A stretch of 64,000 nt of DNA from a bacterium (GCA_015485355.1 WFTQ01000016.1:1-64000); one strand, 5' to 3'. Positions 54,204-63,582 are shown, counted from the first letter of the stretch. Made by a program: numbers and translations. Notes: generated from the letters alone by a model not told the origin.

Positions 54204-55464
54204 TGGGAAAAGGTTAAAGGTATTATTTTTATCGCAGCGTTTCTTGTTCCCGCAGGATACCGGAGGTAAAATCCGTACCGGAAAAATTTTAGAACAGTTG
54301 CATAACCATTACCAAATAACCGTCATCAGTAATGTCGAATCCCCCAAAGATGATCCTTACATTCCGCAAATGCAGCAAATTTGCACTAAATTTGTGCCGG
54401 TTCCCTGGAAAGAAATACCCCGGTATACCGTGAAATGGTATTGGGATATTTTCAAAAAGTCGTTTTCCATGTATCCGGTGCCCATGTTGAATGATTACTC
54501 TCCGGAGTTGGAACATGCGGTTTTGGAGGAACTTCGGAAAGAAGCGTATGATCTGGCCATTTGCGATTTTATGCAATCCACCCTGAATTTCCGCCAGGTT
54601 ACCGGGATACCCAAGATATTGTTTCAACACAATGTGGAAGCGACGATCTCTTGGCGGCACATGAAGCGGGCCCGTGATCCTCTGTTCAAGATGTTCTGGT
54701 GGTTACAATTCCGGAAAATGTTTTATCACGAGAAACGAGAGTCGTCCCGATTCGATGCCGTCATCGCCGTCTCGGAGCTGGACAAGCAGCGGTTTGAAGA
54801 GTGGTATGGACTGCGACATGTGTACGTGATACCCACCGGGGTGGATACGCAATTCTATGCCCCTCGCCCCGAAGTACCCGAAAAAAAACAGATAGTCTTT
54901 GTGGGAGCCATGGATTGGCTCCCGAATCATGATGCCATGCTGTATTTTCTGGAAGAAATCTTTCCCCGAATTGTGAAGGAAGAACCCGAGGTCCGGTTTG
55001 TGATTGTGGGGCGTAATCCCGCTCCCAGACTCCAAAAGCTGGTGCAACGCTATTCCCAGGTGGAACTAACCGGGTGGGTGGAGGATACCCGGCCGTATGT
55101 TCACGAAAGTGCGGTATTTATCGTCCCCATTCGGATTGGCGGTGGAACCCGGATGAAGATCTATGAAGCCATGTCCATGGAAAAGGCCATTGTTTCCACA
55201 CGGGTGGGAGCCGAGGGACTACCGCTGACAGATCGTCAACATCTTTATCTGGCCGATACCCCGGAGGCATTCGCCCGGGACGTGTTAGCCTTACTGCGGG
55301 ACGAAGCGGAACGTCAACGCATCGGTAAACAAGCCCGACAGTACGTTTACGACCACTTCCGTTGGGAAAAGGTGGCTCAGGTGTTTGCCGAGATTTGCGA
55401 GCGTGTTGTTCAACAAAAAGCATCGCCTGCCTATGATGAGGAACGGGTGATGGAGACCCATTAG
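54193..55464 (+). CDS. Family 4 glycosyltransferase, exosortase/PEP-CTERM-locus type
   Basis: The 423-residue GT-B protein starts KVLFLSQRFLFPQDTGGKIRT, has ILFQHNVEATISWRHM and a donor domain with FVGAMDWLPNHDAMLYFLEEI, RIGGGTRMKIYEAMSMEKAI and STRVGAEGL. This pattern is typical of the sugar transferases found in exosortase-associated EPS loci. It starts inside the sulfotransferase gene. Confidence 0.9.
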   Translation: MKDNGKRLKVLFLSQRFLFPQDTGGKIRTGKILEQLHNHYQITVISNVESPKDDPYIPQMQQICTKFVPVPWKEIPRYTVKWYWDIFKKSFSMYPVPMLNDYSPELEHAVLEELRKEAYDLAICDFMQSTLNFRQVTGIPKILFQHNVEATISWRHMKRARDPLFKMFWWLQFRKMFYHEKRESSRFDAVIAVSELDKQRFEEWYGLRHVYVIPTGVDTQFYAPRPEVPEKKQIVFVGAMDWLPNHDAMLYFLEEIFPRIVKEEPEVRFVIVGRNPAPRLQKLVQRYSQVELTGWVEDTRPYVHESAVFIVPIRIGGGTRMKIYEAMSMEKAIVSTRVGAEGLPLTDRQHLYLADTPEAFARDVLALLRDEAERQRIGKQARQYVYDHFRWEKVAQVFAEICERVVQQKASPAYDEERVMETH

Positions 55465-55513
55465 GGCGGGTCCATCATTCAGGGTTTTGATTGTTAAAAT
55501 GGAGGGCAAGAGT

Positions 55514-56827
55514 TTGAGAATCGGGATATTTGGTTTAGGGTATGTGGGCTGCGTGTCCGCCGCCTGTTTTGCCAAAGAAGGCCACCAGGTCATTGGTGTG
55601 GATGTCAATGTCGATAAGGTCAGCATTATTAATGCCGGTAAAAGTCCCATTGTAGAGCCGGGATTGGATGAATTAATCGGCGAAGTCGTTCAGCAGGGTA
55701 GGCTGCGGGCTACCAGGGACTATAAAGAAGCGGTGGCTCATTCGGATATCTCGTTGATTTGCGTGGGGACTCCCAGCCATAAAAATGGAAGTGTCAGCCT
55801 GGAATACGTCTTTCGGGTTGCCGAACAGATTGGAGAAGCCATCCGGGAAATCGACCACTATCATGTGGTGGTCATCCGAAGTACCGTGCCCCCGGGAACT
55901 CTGGAAAAGGTGTTACAGATCATCGCTGACAAATCCGGAAAGACCATGGGGGAGCATTTCGGTGGCTGTTCGAATCCCGAGTTCTTACGCGAGGGCACCG
56001 CGTTAAAGGATTTTTATGATCCGCCCTATACCATCATCGGAGAACTGGACCACAAGAGTGGTGCCCTGGTGGAACAAATGTATGCTTTCCTGAAGGCCCC
56101 CCTGATTCGTACCGAGGTCAAAGTGGCGGAATTGGTGAAATATGCCAACAACGTTTTCCATGCCTTAAAAGTGGCCTTTGCCAACGAAATGGGTACGATT
56201 TGTAAGGCGCACGGGGTGGACAGCCACAAGTTGATGGAAATCTTTGTTATGGATACCAAATTGAACATTTCCGCTTATTATTTAAAACCCGGCTTTGCCT
56301 TCGGGGGCTCCTGTTTGCCCAAGGATGTGCGGGCGCTGACCTATCAAGCCAAAGAACTGGATCTGGAGCTGCCCTTGATCCGCTCCCTTATGCCAAGCAA
56401 TCAGGAACATATCCGCCGGGCGGTGGAGATGATTCTGGCCCACGGTCAAAAACGCATAGGCGTTATGGGGTTAAGCTTTAAAGGCAATACCGATGATCTT
56501 CGAGAAAGCCCCATGGTGGATGTGGTCGAAACTCTCATCGGGAAAGGCTACGATATTCGAATTTACGATCGCAATGTCCACCTGGCCCGCCTGTTCGGGG
56601 CCAATAAAGAATATATCAATAAAAAAATTCCCCATATTTCCCGGCTGATGGTCGATCGGGTGGATAAAATCCTGGAATTTGCCGAAATCATCGTCATTGG
56701 TAACAAGAACCCGGAATTTGCCGGCTTGATTGAACATCTAAACCATCATTTCATCGTCATCGACTTCGTCCGGATCGTGGAAGATCTCAGCCGCCTTCAG
56801 GTGAAATACGATGGGTTGTGTTGGTAG
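55514..56827 (+). CDS. algD: GDP-mannose 6-dehydrogenase (UDP-glucose/GDP-mannose dehydrogenase family)
   Basis: The protein of about 437 residues begins RIGIFGLGYVGCVSAACFAKEGHQVIGVD and has KVAELVKYANNVFHALKVAFANE and FAFGGSCLPKDVRALTY with the catalytic Cys; the last match is especially close to AlgD. It would oxidise GDP-mannose to GDP-mannuronate, or UDP-glucose to UDP-glucuronate if the family call is wider. GGAGGG lies seven bases before TTG 55514, giving the usual N-terminus; the track start 55487 is unlikely. It supplies the acidic sugar for the polymer and fits the presence of a uronate-lyase-type protein. Confidence 0.87.
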   Translation: MRIGIFGLGYVGCVSAACFAKEGHQVIGVDVNVDKVSIINAGKSPIVEPGLDELIGEVVQQGRLRATRDYKEAVAHSDISLICVGTPSHKNGSVSLEYVFRVAEQIGEAIREIDHYHVVVIRSTVPPGTLEKVLQIIADKSGKTMGEHFGGCSNPEFLREGTALKDFYDPPYTIIGELDHKSGALVEQMYAFLKAPLIRTEVKVAELVKYANNVFHALKVAFANEMGTICKAHGVDSHKLMEIFVMDTKLNISAYYLKPGFAFGGSCLPKDVRALTYQAKELDLELPLIRSLMPSNQEHIRRAVEMILAHGQKRIGVMGLSFKGNTDDLRESPMVDVVETLIGKGYDIRIYDRNVHLARLFGANKEYINKKIPHISRLMVDRVDKILEFAEIIVIGNKNPEFAGLIEHLNHHFIVIDFVRIVEDLSRLQVKYDGLCW

Positions 56828-56842
56828 AGATGAGGCCAAACG

Positions 56843-57838
56843 ATGTCCAGGGTGTATTTTTTATTGACGATTGATACCGAAGAAGACAATGCCTGGAATC
56901 TGGATTTTAAGCCGCACTCGGAACAAACGGTACATAACATTCAATGGTTACCCCGATTTCAGGATTTCTGCGAAGCACTGGGTATTCGTCCCACTTACCT
57001 GGTGGATTATCCCGTGGCGGTGGATACAGAGGCGGCCCGGGTGTTGCGGGACCTGGCCTCCGGGACGGATTGTGAGGTGGGGGCCCATCTTCATCCCTGG
57101 TGCAACCCGCCTTACCGGGAAACACCCGGGGTCGTAAATTCTTTTTTCCATCGTTTACCCCAGGCGCTGCAACTCGAAAAAATGCAGGTGTTGACCCAAG
57201 CCATCGAAGCCAATCTGGGAGTGAGACCGATTTCCTATCGGGCGGGACGCTACGGTTTCGATGCCACAACCATTCCCGTTCTGGAACAACTGGGCTATCG
57301 GGTGGATTCCAGTGTGGTCCCCTATCGGCGGGCTAAGCACCCGGGAGAGCCTTCTTTCCCGATAACCACGCTGTATCCGTATCCCTTGCATCGGGATGAC
57401 GTTTGTGCATCCGGGGATAGTTCCATCCTGGAAGTCCCGATTACCGTAGGCTTTACACGTCGAGTACCGAAGTGGCTTAAAAAAATCTATCCCGATTTAC
57501 CCAATGTAGGGATTCGCAGGGTGCTGCGCTCCACATTGGGATTGGATCTGGTCTGGTTAAGACCCTCATATGCTTCGGTGGACGCCATGGCGCGACTGGC
57601 CGATAACGTATTGCAATCAGGTGTACCGATTTTAAACATGATGTTCCACTCCAGTGAGCTGATGCCGGGAGCATCGCCTTATAACCGAACCAAAGATGAT
57701 GTGCAACGTTTTCTGGACAGGATCCGGCAATTTCTGGTAATCCTGAAGAATGCCCACACCCTGCATTGCATCACCCTTGGGGAAACCTACCCAATCTTTT
57801 ATAAATCCCCTCTGCATGTTGGTAACCCGCCCGCTTAG
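56843..57838 (+). CDS. Polysaccharide deacetylase-like protein
   Basis: The 331-residue protein has a divergent NodB-like fold: LLTIDTEEDNAW with the metal-binding Asp, EVGAHLHPWCNPP with His ligands, SYRAGRYGFDATTIPVL and MMFHSSELMPG. It is similar to deacetylase-like proteins of capsule loci, but the usual FDDG motif is replaced by DTEED, so activity is uncertain. GAGG precedes the ATG. It is the last gene of the exopolysaccharide locus before a 407-bp gap. Confidence 0.75.
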   Translation: MSRVYFLLTIDTEEDNAWNLDFKPHSEQTVHNIQWLPRFQDFCEALGIRPTYLVDYPVAVDTEAARVLRDLASGTDCEVGAHLHPWCNPPYRETPGVVNSFFHRLPQALQLEKMQVLTQAIEANLGVRPISYRAGRYGFDATTIPVLEQLGYRVDSSVVPYRRAKHPGEPSFPITTLYPYPLHRDDVCASGDSSILEVPITVGFTRRVPKWLKKIYPDLPNVGIRRVLRSTLGLDLVWLRPSYASVDAMARLADNVLQSGVPILNMMFHSSELMPGASPYNRTKDDVQRFLDRIRQFLVILKNAHTLHCITLGETYPIFYKSPLHVGNPPA

Positions 57839-58245
57839 TTCCTGGGGTAGGCATGGTCATGTATTCCTAAGTACCCTTTACAAAGGGCTAAAAACTTCTG
57901 GAAGGCCTTGAATGGGGAATGCGTAGTCGCCGCTGTCCGGGAAAGGGTTTTCATCTATTACTTGTTAAGATAGGTTTGAGGACCAAAGAGTCCGGAATGT
58001 CCGCTCGGCTTGAGGTTCCCTGTTTATTGACCTCCGCTGTGGTGGAATCGGACCTTCGGAGCGGGATTCACCCATGCCGGATGTGAAAAAAGTTCACAGC
58101 CACCAGGGGTTGGATTTTTCTTTCGCCGTTAACCCGTCGCTCGAGGTATTGATAAATCGAGGCGGAAAAGGCCCCCAACCGGCCCGGTCAAACCTGGTAT
58201 AGCCTTTGCAAACAAGGAGTGAGCAAACTTTGACGGCAGGAAGCG
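57839..58245 (+). other. Intergenic region with a possible structured leader
   Basis: No gene is supported. Near the 3' end AAAGGC (58167-58172) pairs with GCCTTT (58202-58207) and encloses a smaller CCGGT/ACC-T-GG stem; CTCGA...TCGAG arms lie just upstream. I could not match it to a known riboswitch class. A short CCCTTT/AAAGGG repeat near 57878 could be a weak terminator without a T-run. Confidence 0.4.
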
Positions 58246-59475
58246 ATGGTGGTTAAAAAAGCGGCGTTGATTGGGTGTTTTGTAGTAGGGATGGCGTTGT
58301 CGCAGACGCCGGCACCCACAGCAGGAACGGCCAGCAATCTTTTCCTCCGCAGTAGCATCAGTGCGCGGGTGTCTGGCTTAGGGGATGCTTTTACCGGTGG
58401 ACCGTTTGGAGAAGATGCCCTGTATTACAATCCCGCCGGGTTAGGCGTGTTGAATAAATTCATCGTTGGGTTTAACCACACCCGCTGGTTCGAGGATATC
58501 CGTTTCGATAATTTAACCCTCGCTTTACCATTGAATTCCCAACTGACAATGGCTGCGGGGGTATCCTACATGTGGATGCCCGAAATTCAGGGGAAGGATG
58601 GTTTTGGGCAGCCGACGGAATTGTTGCGGGTATCCAGTGGTGTGGCTTATCTGGGTATGGCCTTTCAATTTCATCCCGCTGTGTATGGGGGAGTGACGAT
58701 CAAATATTTTCGGGACCAGCTGGCCCGGTTTAGCGCGAGCGGGGTGGCGGTGGATGTGGGCTACTTCATGTACACGTTTATCGAAGGCCTGTCCGTGGGA
58801 ATCACGGTACAAAATCTGGGAGGAAAAATCCAGTATTTTCGGGAAAAGCAACCCATTCCCCTCACAGTGCGCACCGGAGTGGCCTATCGATTTTATCCCT
58901 CCCGGTTTCAAATAGCCCTGGACGCCGTTAAATCCATCGATACCGACGTCAATATCAACCTGGGTCTGGAATATATTTTTCAGAATGTCTTTGCCCTTCG
59001 TCTGGGAAATCAATTTCGGCAAAACGAGATTTTCCGGCCCTCCCTGGGCATCGGTTTCCAGGTACTGAAGACCTATATGATCAATTATACCTATGCGGCC
59101 TTTGCTGATCTGGGGGAAACCCATCGGGTGGGATTGACGATTGATTTTAAAAAGCCGCGCCGATACCCCCGCCGGAGTACCCCCGCCCGGGAACGGTTTG
59201 TCCTTCCGCCGGAAAAAGCACCCCGGATCATCGCGCGAATTGAAGGAAACAAATTGATAATCAATTGGCCAAAGCTCCCCGGAGCTTCATACAACATCTA
59301 TGCCCGTTCTGCAGGACATTTGAACTGGAAGAAAATCAACACCAAACCCCTTACCCGGAATACAATAACCTTTAAAAAACCTACCAAACCCGGCATATAC
59401 TATTTTAAAGTATCGGTGCTGAAAGGTAAACGGGAAGTGGACCTTGCAGATGAGGTGCAGGTACATGTCCGTTAA
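58246..59475 (+). CDS. PorV/PorQ-family outer-membrane protein with C-terminal Fn3-like domain
   Basis: The 409-residue protein has a signal peptide (AALIGCFVVGMALSQ) and the family start RSSISARVSGLGDAFTGGPFGEDALYYNPAGL. An outer-membrane beta-barrel of repeated amphipathic strands follows (to about residue 300), and then a Fn3-like domain (PRIIARIEGNKLIINWPKLPGASYNIYARS). PorV-type proteins shuttle type IX cargo or anchor it at the surface. The next gene, overlapping by 11 bp, encodes just such a cargo, so the pair may be a dedicated port and substrate. Confidence 0.85.
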   Translation: MVVKKAALIGCFVVGMALSQTPAPTAGTASNLFLRSSISARVSGLGDAFTGGPFGEDALYYNPAGLGVLNKFIVGFNHTRWFEDIRFDNLTLALPLNSQLTMAAGVSYMWMPEIQGKDGFGQPTELLRVSSGVAYLGMAFQFHPAVYGGVTIKYFRDQLARFSASGVAVDVGYFMYTFIEGLSVGITVQNLGGKIQYFREKQPIPLTVRTGVAYRFYPSRFQIALDAVKSIDTDVNINLGLEYIFQNVFALRLGNQFRQNEIFRPSLGIGFQVLKTYMINYTYAAFADLGETHRVGLTIDFKKPRRYPRRSTPARERFVLPPEKAPRIIARIEGNKLIINWPKLPGASYNIYARSAGHLNWKKINTKPLTRNTITFKKPTKPGIYYFKVSVLKGKREVDLADEVQVHVR

Positions 59476-62353
59476 GCGGTTTATAATCCTTTTTTTGGTG
59501 GGATTGATGGGTGGAATGAGTCCAGAAACGTTGCCGGCCCAGACCGGCAGCTGGCGGGTGGTCTGGGATAGAAACAACGAATCCGACATGTTTTTTTATG
59601 AAGTCTACCGAAAAGTGGGCAATGGCTCCTACAGTAAGATCGCAGAAGTCTACCATCCCGATACCCTGTTTGTGGATGCCGCTATTGAAAAGGGGGTTTT
59701 GTACACTTATCGCGTCAAAGCGGTGGATTCTTCGTACAACAAAAGCGATTTTTCTCCGGAGGACAATGCTGCCGTCCCGAAAATCACGGGTTTACCCGGC
59801 TCGATGATGTTGCCTCCCGATACAACGGTCAGTATGGATCTGGACGATTATGTTGTCGATCCCGATCATTCAGACGATCAGTTAAATTGGTCGCTTTCCG
59901 GCGCTTCCCGTCTACAGGTGCAGCTGGATGCGAATACTCATGTTCTAACCATTCAAACCCCTGGAGATTGGAGTGGTACGGAGACCCTTCGAATGGTTGT
60001 GGAAGATCCCGATCGTTTTTTTGATGTAGGAGTATTGACAATATCCGGTCCCACCCTGAACACGGCGCCGGTCCTTGCCGATATCCCCGATCAAACCATT
60101 CAGGAGGGGCAATCGTTTTCTCCTATTCCACTGGATGATTACGTGACGGATCCCGATCATTCGGATGGGGAATTGATCTGGACCGCCCGGGGAGCCCAGA
60201 GCTTAAAAGTATCCCTCGATACCAACCGAGTAGCGACGATCCAGGTACCCGACGCCGATTGGTTTGGGCAGGAGAGTATCATCTTCCGGGTCACGGATCC
60301 AGATAGTCAGTTTGCCGAAGATACCGTGCATTTCAGGGTGAATCCGGTAAACGACCCCCCGGTGATTGCCGATATTCCGGATCAGTTTATAGAGGAAGGG
60401 GAAACTTTTCAACCGATTGCTCTGGACGACTTTGTAACCGATGTGGATCATGCCGATGAGTTGTTGAATTGGTTTGTGTTGGATGCTCGTCATGTTCAAA
60501 TCGATATTGACAGCAACCGGGTGGCGACCATAAGCCTGGTGGATGCTGCCTGGAGTGGTATGGATACCGTTCACTTTGTGGTTCGGGATCCAGAGGGAGC
60601 CGAGGATCAGGAAGCCGTCATCTTTGGACGCACCGTAAGAATTCCGCCAACCCTTCGGGCCATTCCCGATCAGGTGATAGATGAAGGAGAAACCTTTGCC
60701 CCATTGACCCTGGATGATTATGTATCGGACCTCGATAACCCGACCTATGAACTGACCTGGAGCTATGAGGGTGCCGATTTCGTGCGGGTACGGATAGGCA
60801 GTGACCGCGTGGCCCGCGTTGCCCCGTTGGATTCTAACTGGTTTGGGCGGGATACCGTGCTCTTTCGGGTGACCGATCCCGACGGACAATCCGATGAGCA
60901 GGAGGTGTTGTTTATCGTCCGTCCGGTGAACGATCCCCCCGTGGTTTTCCATATTCCCGGGCAGAACATTCGGCCGGGTCAGCGCTTCGATCCTATTCCC
61001 CTAAACAGTTTTGTCAAGGATGTGGATGATGATCCGGAAAGCCTTTCCTGGAGTTTTTACGGGGCCGATAGTTTGTTGGTCATCATCGATGACAATGCGG
61101 TGGCCGATTTTTACTTCGTAAAAAGCAACTGGGTCGGGGCCGATACCATTGTGTTTCGGGCCACCGATCCTCAAGGTGCGTTTGATGAAGATGCCGTCAT
61201 CCTCCGGGTCGTTAGTTTTAATGCGCCGCTGGTGGCCAATATCCCCGATCAGGCCGTTCTGGAAGGCCAGAGTTTCTCCGAAATCCCTCTGGATGATTAT
61301 GTGGAGGATGGCGACAATACCGATGCAGAGATTCAATGGTCGGTGAGTGGGAAAAATCAACTGGATGTTTCCATTACTCCAGAGCGCGTGGCGCGGATTC
61401 TTCTGCCCGATAGCAACTGGTTTGGAAAGGAAACATTGATTTTTCGGGCCACCGATCCCAATGGCAACTGGGCGACGGATGAAGTCTCCTTTACCGTGCA
61501 TCCGGTGAACGATCCCCCGGTTATTCGCCCCATTCCCGACCAGGTGATCCGACGCGGGGAAAGCTTTCCCGCTATATACCTGGATGACTATGTGGAAGAT
61601 GTCGATAATCGTCCCCACGAATTGGTCTGGACGATTCGAGGGTATCAGAACTTGACCGTTTACCTTCGGGAAGATCGGATGGTAATCGTGGAACCCCCCG
61701 GCGGCAATTGGTCGGGTACAGAGGTGCTGATCTTTCGGGCTACGGATCCCGAAGGCCTGTACGATGAAACGGCGGTGCGTTTTACCGTGGAAAATGTGGT
61801 CGACGATTTCTTTCCTTCGATAACCCAGCAATATTTTGGCGGCGGCCAAAACGTTTTGATCCACTGGATGACCGCCTTGCCTACCCGGGATTATATCGAA
61901 TATGGACCAAACGACCGCTACGGACAAAAAAGCGAACTCGATTCCGTGTACACCACCGAGCACCAGACCCTGTTAACGGGTCTGGAACCGAACCGGACCT
62001 ATTATTATCGAATTGTGTCCTTCACCACTTCCGGGGAGGTCGTCTATTCGGAGCAAAAGCAATTTCGCACCGGAGCGGCCGAAGGGATCAATGTGTTTCC
62101 CATTCCCTTTCAGGCTGGGGCGACTCCAGAACCTCAGGCCATTCACTTTGTGAATTTGCCGCCGGGGGGAATCTTGAATATTTACAATCTGCTGGGGGAA
62201 CGGGTCTTTTTCCGTAAAATCGATTCGAATCTATTCCGCTGGAATGTGAAGAACAATGCCGGCAGAGAAGTGCTGTCCGGGCTCTACATCTATGTGGTGC
62301 GCGATCCGGAAAACAATAAAGTGGCTTCGGGAAAATTAATCATTATCCGCTGA
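59465..62353 (+). CDS. Type IX-secreted multi-repeat adhesin-like protein
   Basis: The protein of about 962 residues has a signal peptide (FIILFLVGLMGGMSPETLPAQ), an N-terminal Fn3-like domain (WRVVWDRNNESDMFFYEVYRK) and seven tandem units of about 97 residues ending in NPVNDPPVI-type hinges. A second Fn3-like domain (to about 890) and a FlgD-like sorting tail (INVFPIPFQAG, then GLYIYVVRDPENNKVASGKL) complete it. The units resemble bacterial cadherin-like/Ig repeats with DxDxD-type acidic sites that often bind calcium. The track start 59444 is extended; ATG 59465 with AGGT upstream gives the signal peptide. It probably acts as a surface stalk or matrix protein. Confidence 0.88.
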   Translation: MSVKRFIILFLVGLMGGMSPETLPAQTGSWRVVWDRNNESDMFFYEVYRKVGNGSYSKIAEVYHPDTLFVDAAIEKGVLYTYRVKAVDSSYNKSDFSPEDNAAVPKITGLPGSMMLPPDTTVSMDLDDYVVDPDHSDDQLNWSLSGASRLQVQLDANTHVLTIQTPGDWSGTETLRMVVEDPDRFFDVGVLTISGPTLNTAPVLADIPDQTIQEGQSFSPIPLDDYVTDPDHSDGELIWTARGAQSLKVSLDTNRVATIQVPDADWFGQESIIFRVTDPDSQFAEDTVHFRVNPVNDPPVIADIPDQFIEEGETFQPIALDDFVTDVDHADELLNWFVLDARHVQIDIDSNRVATISLVDAAWSGMDTVHFVVRDPEGAEDQEAVIFGRTVRIPPTLRAIPDQVIDEGETFAPLTLDDYVSDLDNPTYELTWSYEGADFVRVRIGSDRVARVAPLDSNWFGRDTVLFRVTDPDGQSDEQEVLFIVRPVNDPPVVFHIPGQNIRPGQRFDPIPLNSFVKDVDDDPESLSWSFYGADSLLVIIDDNAVADFYFVKSNWVGADTIVFRATDPQGAFDEDAVILRVVSFNAPLVANIPDQAVLEGQSFSEIPLDDYVEDGDNTDAEIQWSVSGKNQLDVSITPERVARILLPDSNWFGKETLIFRATDPNGNWATDEVSFTVHPVNDPPVIRPIPDQVIRRGESFPAIYLDDYVEDVDNRPHELVWTIRGYQNLTVYLREDRMVIVEPPGGNWSGTEVLIFRATDPEGLYDETAVRFTVENVVDDFFPSITQQYFGGGQNVLIHWMTALPTRDYIEYGPNDRYGQKSELDSVYTTEHQTLLTGLEPNRTYYYRIVSFTTSGEVVYSEQKQFRTGAAEGINVFPIPFQAGATPEPQAIHFVNLPPGGILNIYNLLGERVFFRKIDSNLFRWNVKNNAGREVLSGLYIYVVRDPENNKVASGKLIIIR
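59777..61819 (+). repeat. Seven tandem ~97-codon repeats (IPDQ...PVNDPP units)
   Basis: Units start with IPDQxIxEGxxF and carry LDDYVxDxDH, xWxGxExxxFRxTDPxG and usually end VNDPPV. Unit 1 is degenerate and lacks the IPDQ start; units 2-7 run roughly at 60077-60367, 60368-60655, 60656-60946, 60947-61234, 61235-61525 and 61526-61819. Spacing is regular at 288-294 bases. Similarity is clear in protein and only patchy in DNA, so the array is not recent. Confidence 0.85.
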
Positions 62354-62512
62354 ATCCCCTCTTACCATCATATTCCGTCTGCCAAACCGCCGTCCCTTGT
62401 TGTGTTTTCGTCCGCCCGTTGCCGGAAACCCGGGGGATAGGCTGTTTTTGCCAGATGGAGGAAACCTCGGGAGGTGCATGAAAATGACCGTGTGGAGTAA
62501 ACGGGTGGTGCG

Positions 62513-63376
62513 ATGTCGCGGATCGGAATAAAGGGTTTGCTGCTGGTCTTTCCCTTTTGTGTATGGGCCCAGGCGGTTTCGTGGAAGCTCATCTGGACGG
62601 CCAATGACGAAGCCGATATCTGGTACTATGAGATTTATCGGGATACCGTGCCGGATCCCCGGATTCAGATCGCCACCGTAATTCATCCGGAAACGGTGTA
62701 TGTGGACCGGAACATCCAAAAAGGAGTACTCTATTTTTATCGCATGCGGGCGGTGGATTCTTCTTATACTAAAAGCGCCTTTTCAACGACGGTCAGTGCG
62801 GCCGTTCCCCGACTGGTAAATTGGCCCGAGCGGGTGGTGATGCCTCCCGATACCACCATCGGGTTTGACCTGGACAATCGTGTGCGGGATCCCGATGATG
62901 CATTCGATCGGTTAAACTGGAGCTTCAGCGGTAATCGACTCCTGGTGTTGGAATTGGATGATCAACGGCGGCGCCTGAAAGTTCGGTCCCCTGTTGATTG
63001 GAGTGGGTGGGAAACGGTTCAGTGCCGGGTGAGCGATCCTCATGGCTTTTCGGATCAGATGGAAATCACCTTTACCGCCGGGGACACGGCCTCTTCGGCG
63101 GCGGAGCCTGTTAACGTGTATCCCATCCCTTTTGTGATTGGCCCCCATGGCACGGTCGCGGGAATTACCTTCGAAAATCTACCGCTGAACGGCACGCTTT
63201 CGATTTTTAATTTGTTGGGGGAGCCGGTGTTTCGAACCCGCATTATTGACCGCACCTTTTTATGGGATGTACGCAACAGCCGGGGGCGGGCCGTTCAATC
63301 GGGATTGTACATTTATGTGGTAAAGGATGATCGCGGGCGGCGGATCGACTCGAAAAAATTGGTGATTATCCGATAA
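62513..63376 (+). CDS. Short type IX-secreted paralog of the multi-repeat protein
   Basis: The 287-residue protein has a signal peptide (IGIKGLLLVFPFCVWAQ). The N-terminal Fn3-like domain matches the long protein closely (WKLIWTANDEADIWYYEIYR; MRAVDSSYTKSAFS). A single repeat-like unit matches the degenerate unit 1 (MPPDTTIGFDLDNRVRDPDD...LNWSFSG). The same FlgD-like sorting tail ends it (VNVYPIPFVIG, GLYIYVVKDDRGRRIDSKKL). It is the long protein without units 2-7 and without the second Fn3 domain. It lies 159 bp downstream. Confidence 0.85.
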   Translation: MSRIGIKGLLLVFPFCVWAQAVSWKLIWTANDEADIWYYEIYRDTVPDPRIQIATVIHPETVYVDRNIQKGVLYFYRMRAVDSSYTKSAFSTTVSAAVPRLVNWPERVVMPPDTTIGFDLDNRVRDPDDAFDRLNWSFSGNRLLVLELDDQRRRLKVRSPVDWSGWETVQCRVSDPHGFSDQMEITFTAGDTASSAAEPVNVYPIPFVIGPHGTVAGITFENLPLNGTLSIFNLLGEPVFRTRIIDRTFLWDVRNSRGRAVQSGLYIYVVKDDRGRRIDSKKLVIIR

Positions 63377-63582
63377 CGCCCCTTGACCCGCGGCCGAATA
63401 ATTTAACCAAAATAAATTATTATTAAAGATTTACAGAAAATACCGACCATGTAAATGTTGCCGGATGGCAATAGCAGGGTTTCCTTGCGCTTCCGGTTAA
63501 TCGAGGCAGACCATTTCAAGGAACCGTCTTTAACCCAAAGAGGGCGATCAAATTCCAGTTGATGTGCCCTAATGGTGAGGAG

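Noticed and set aside
58140-58245. Cyclic di-GMP or other known riboswitch
   Set aside because: Stems are present but I could not find the conserved core sequences of known classes.
61001-61963. Minus-strand 320-codon ORF, and a similar one at 60203-60952
   Set aside because: Both are antisense to the tandem repeats of the type IX-secreted protein; their periodic look mirrors the repeats.
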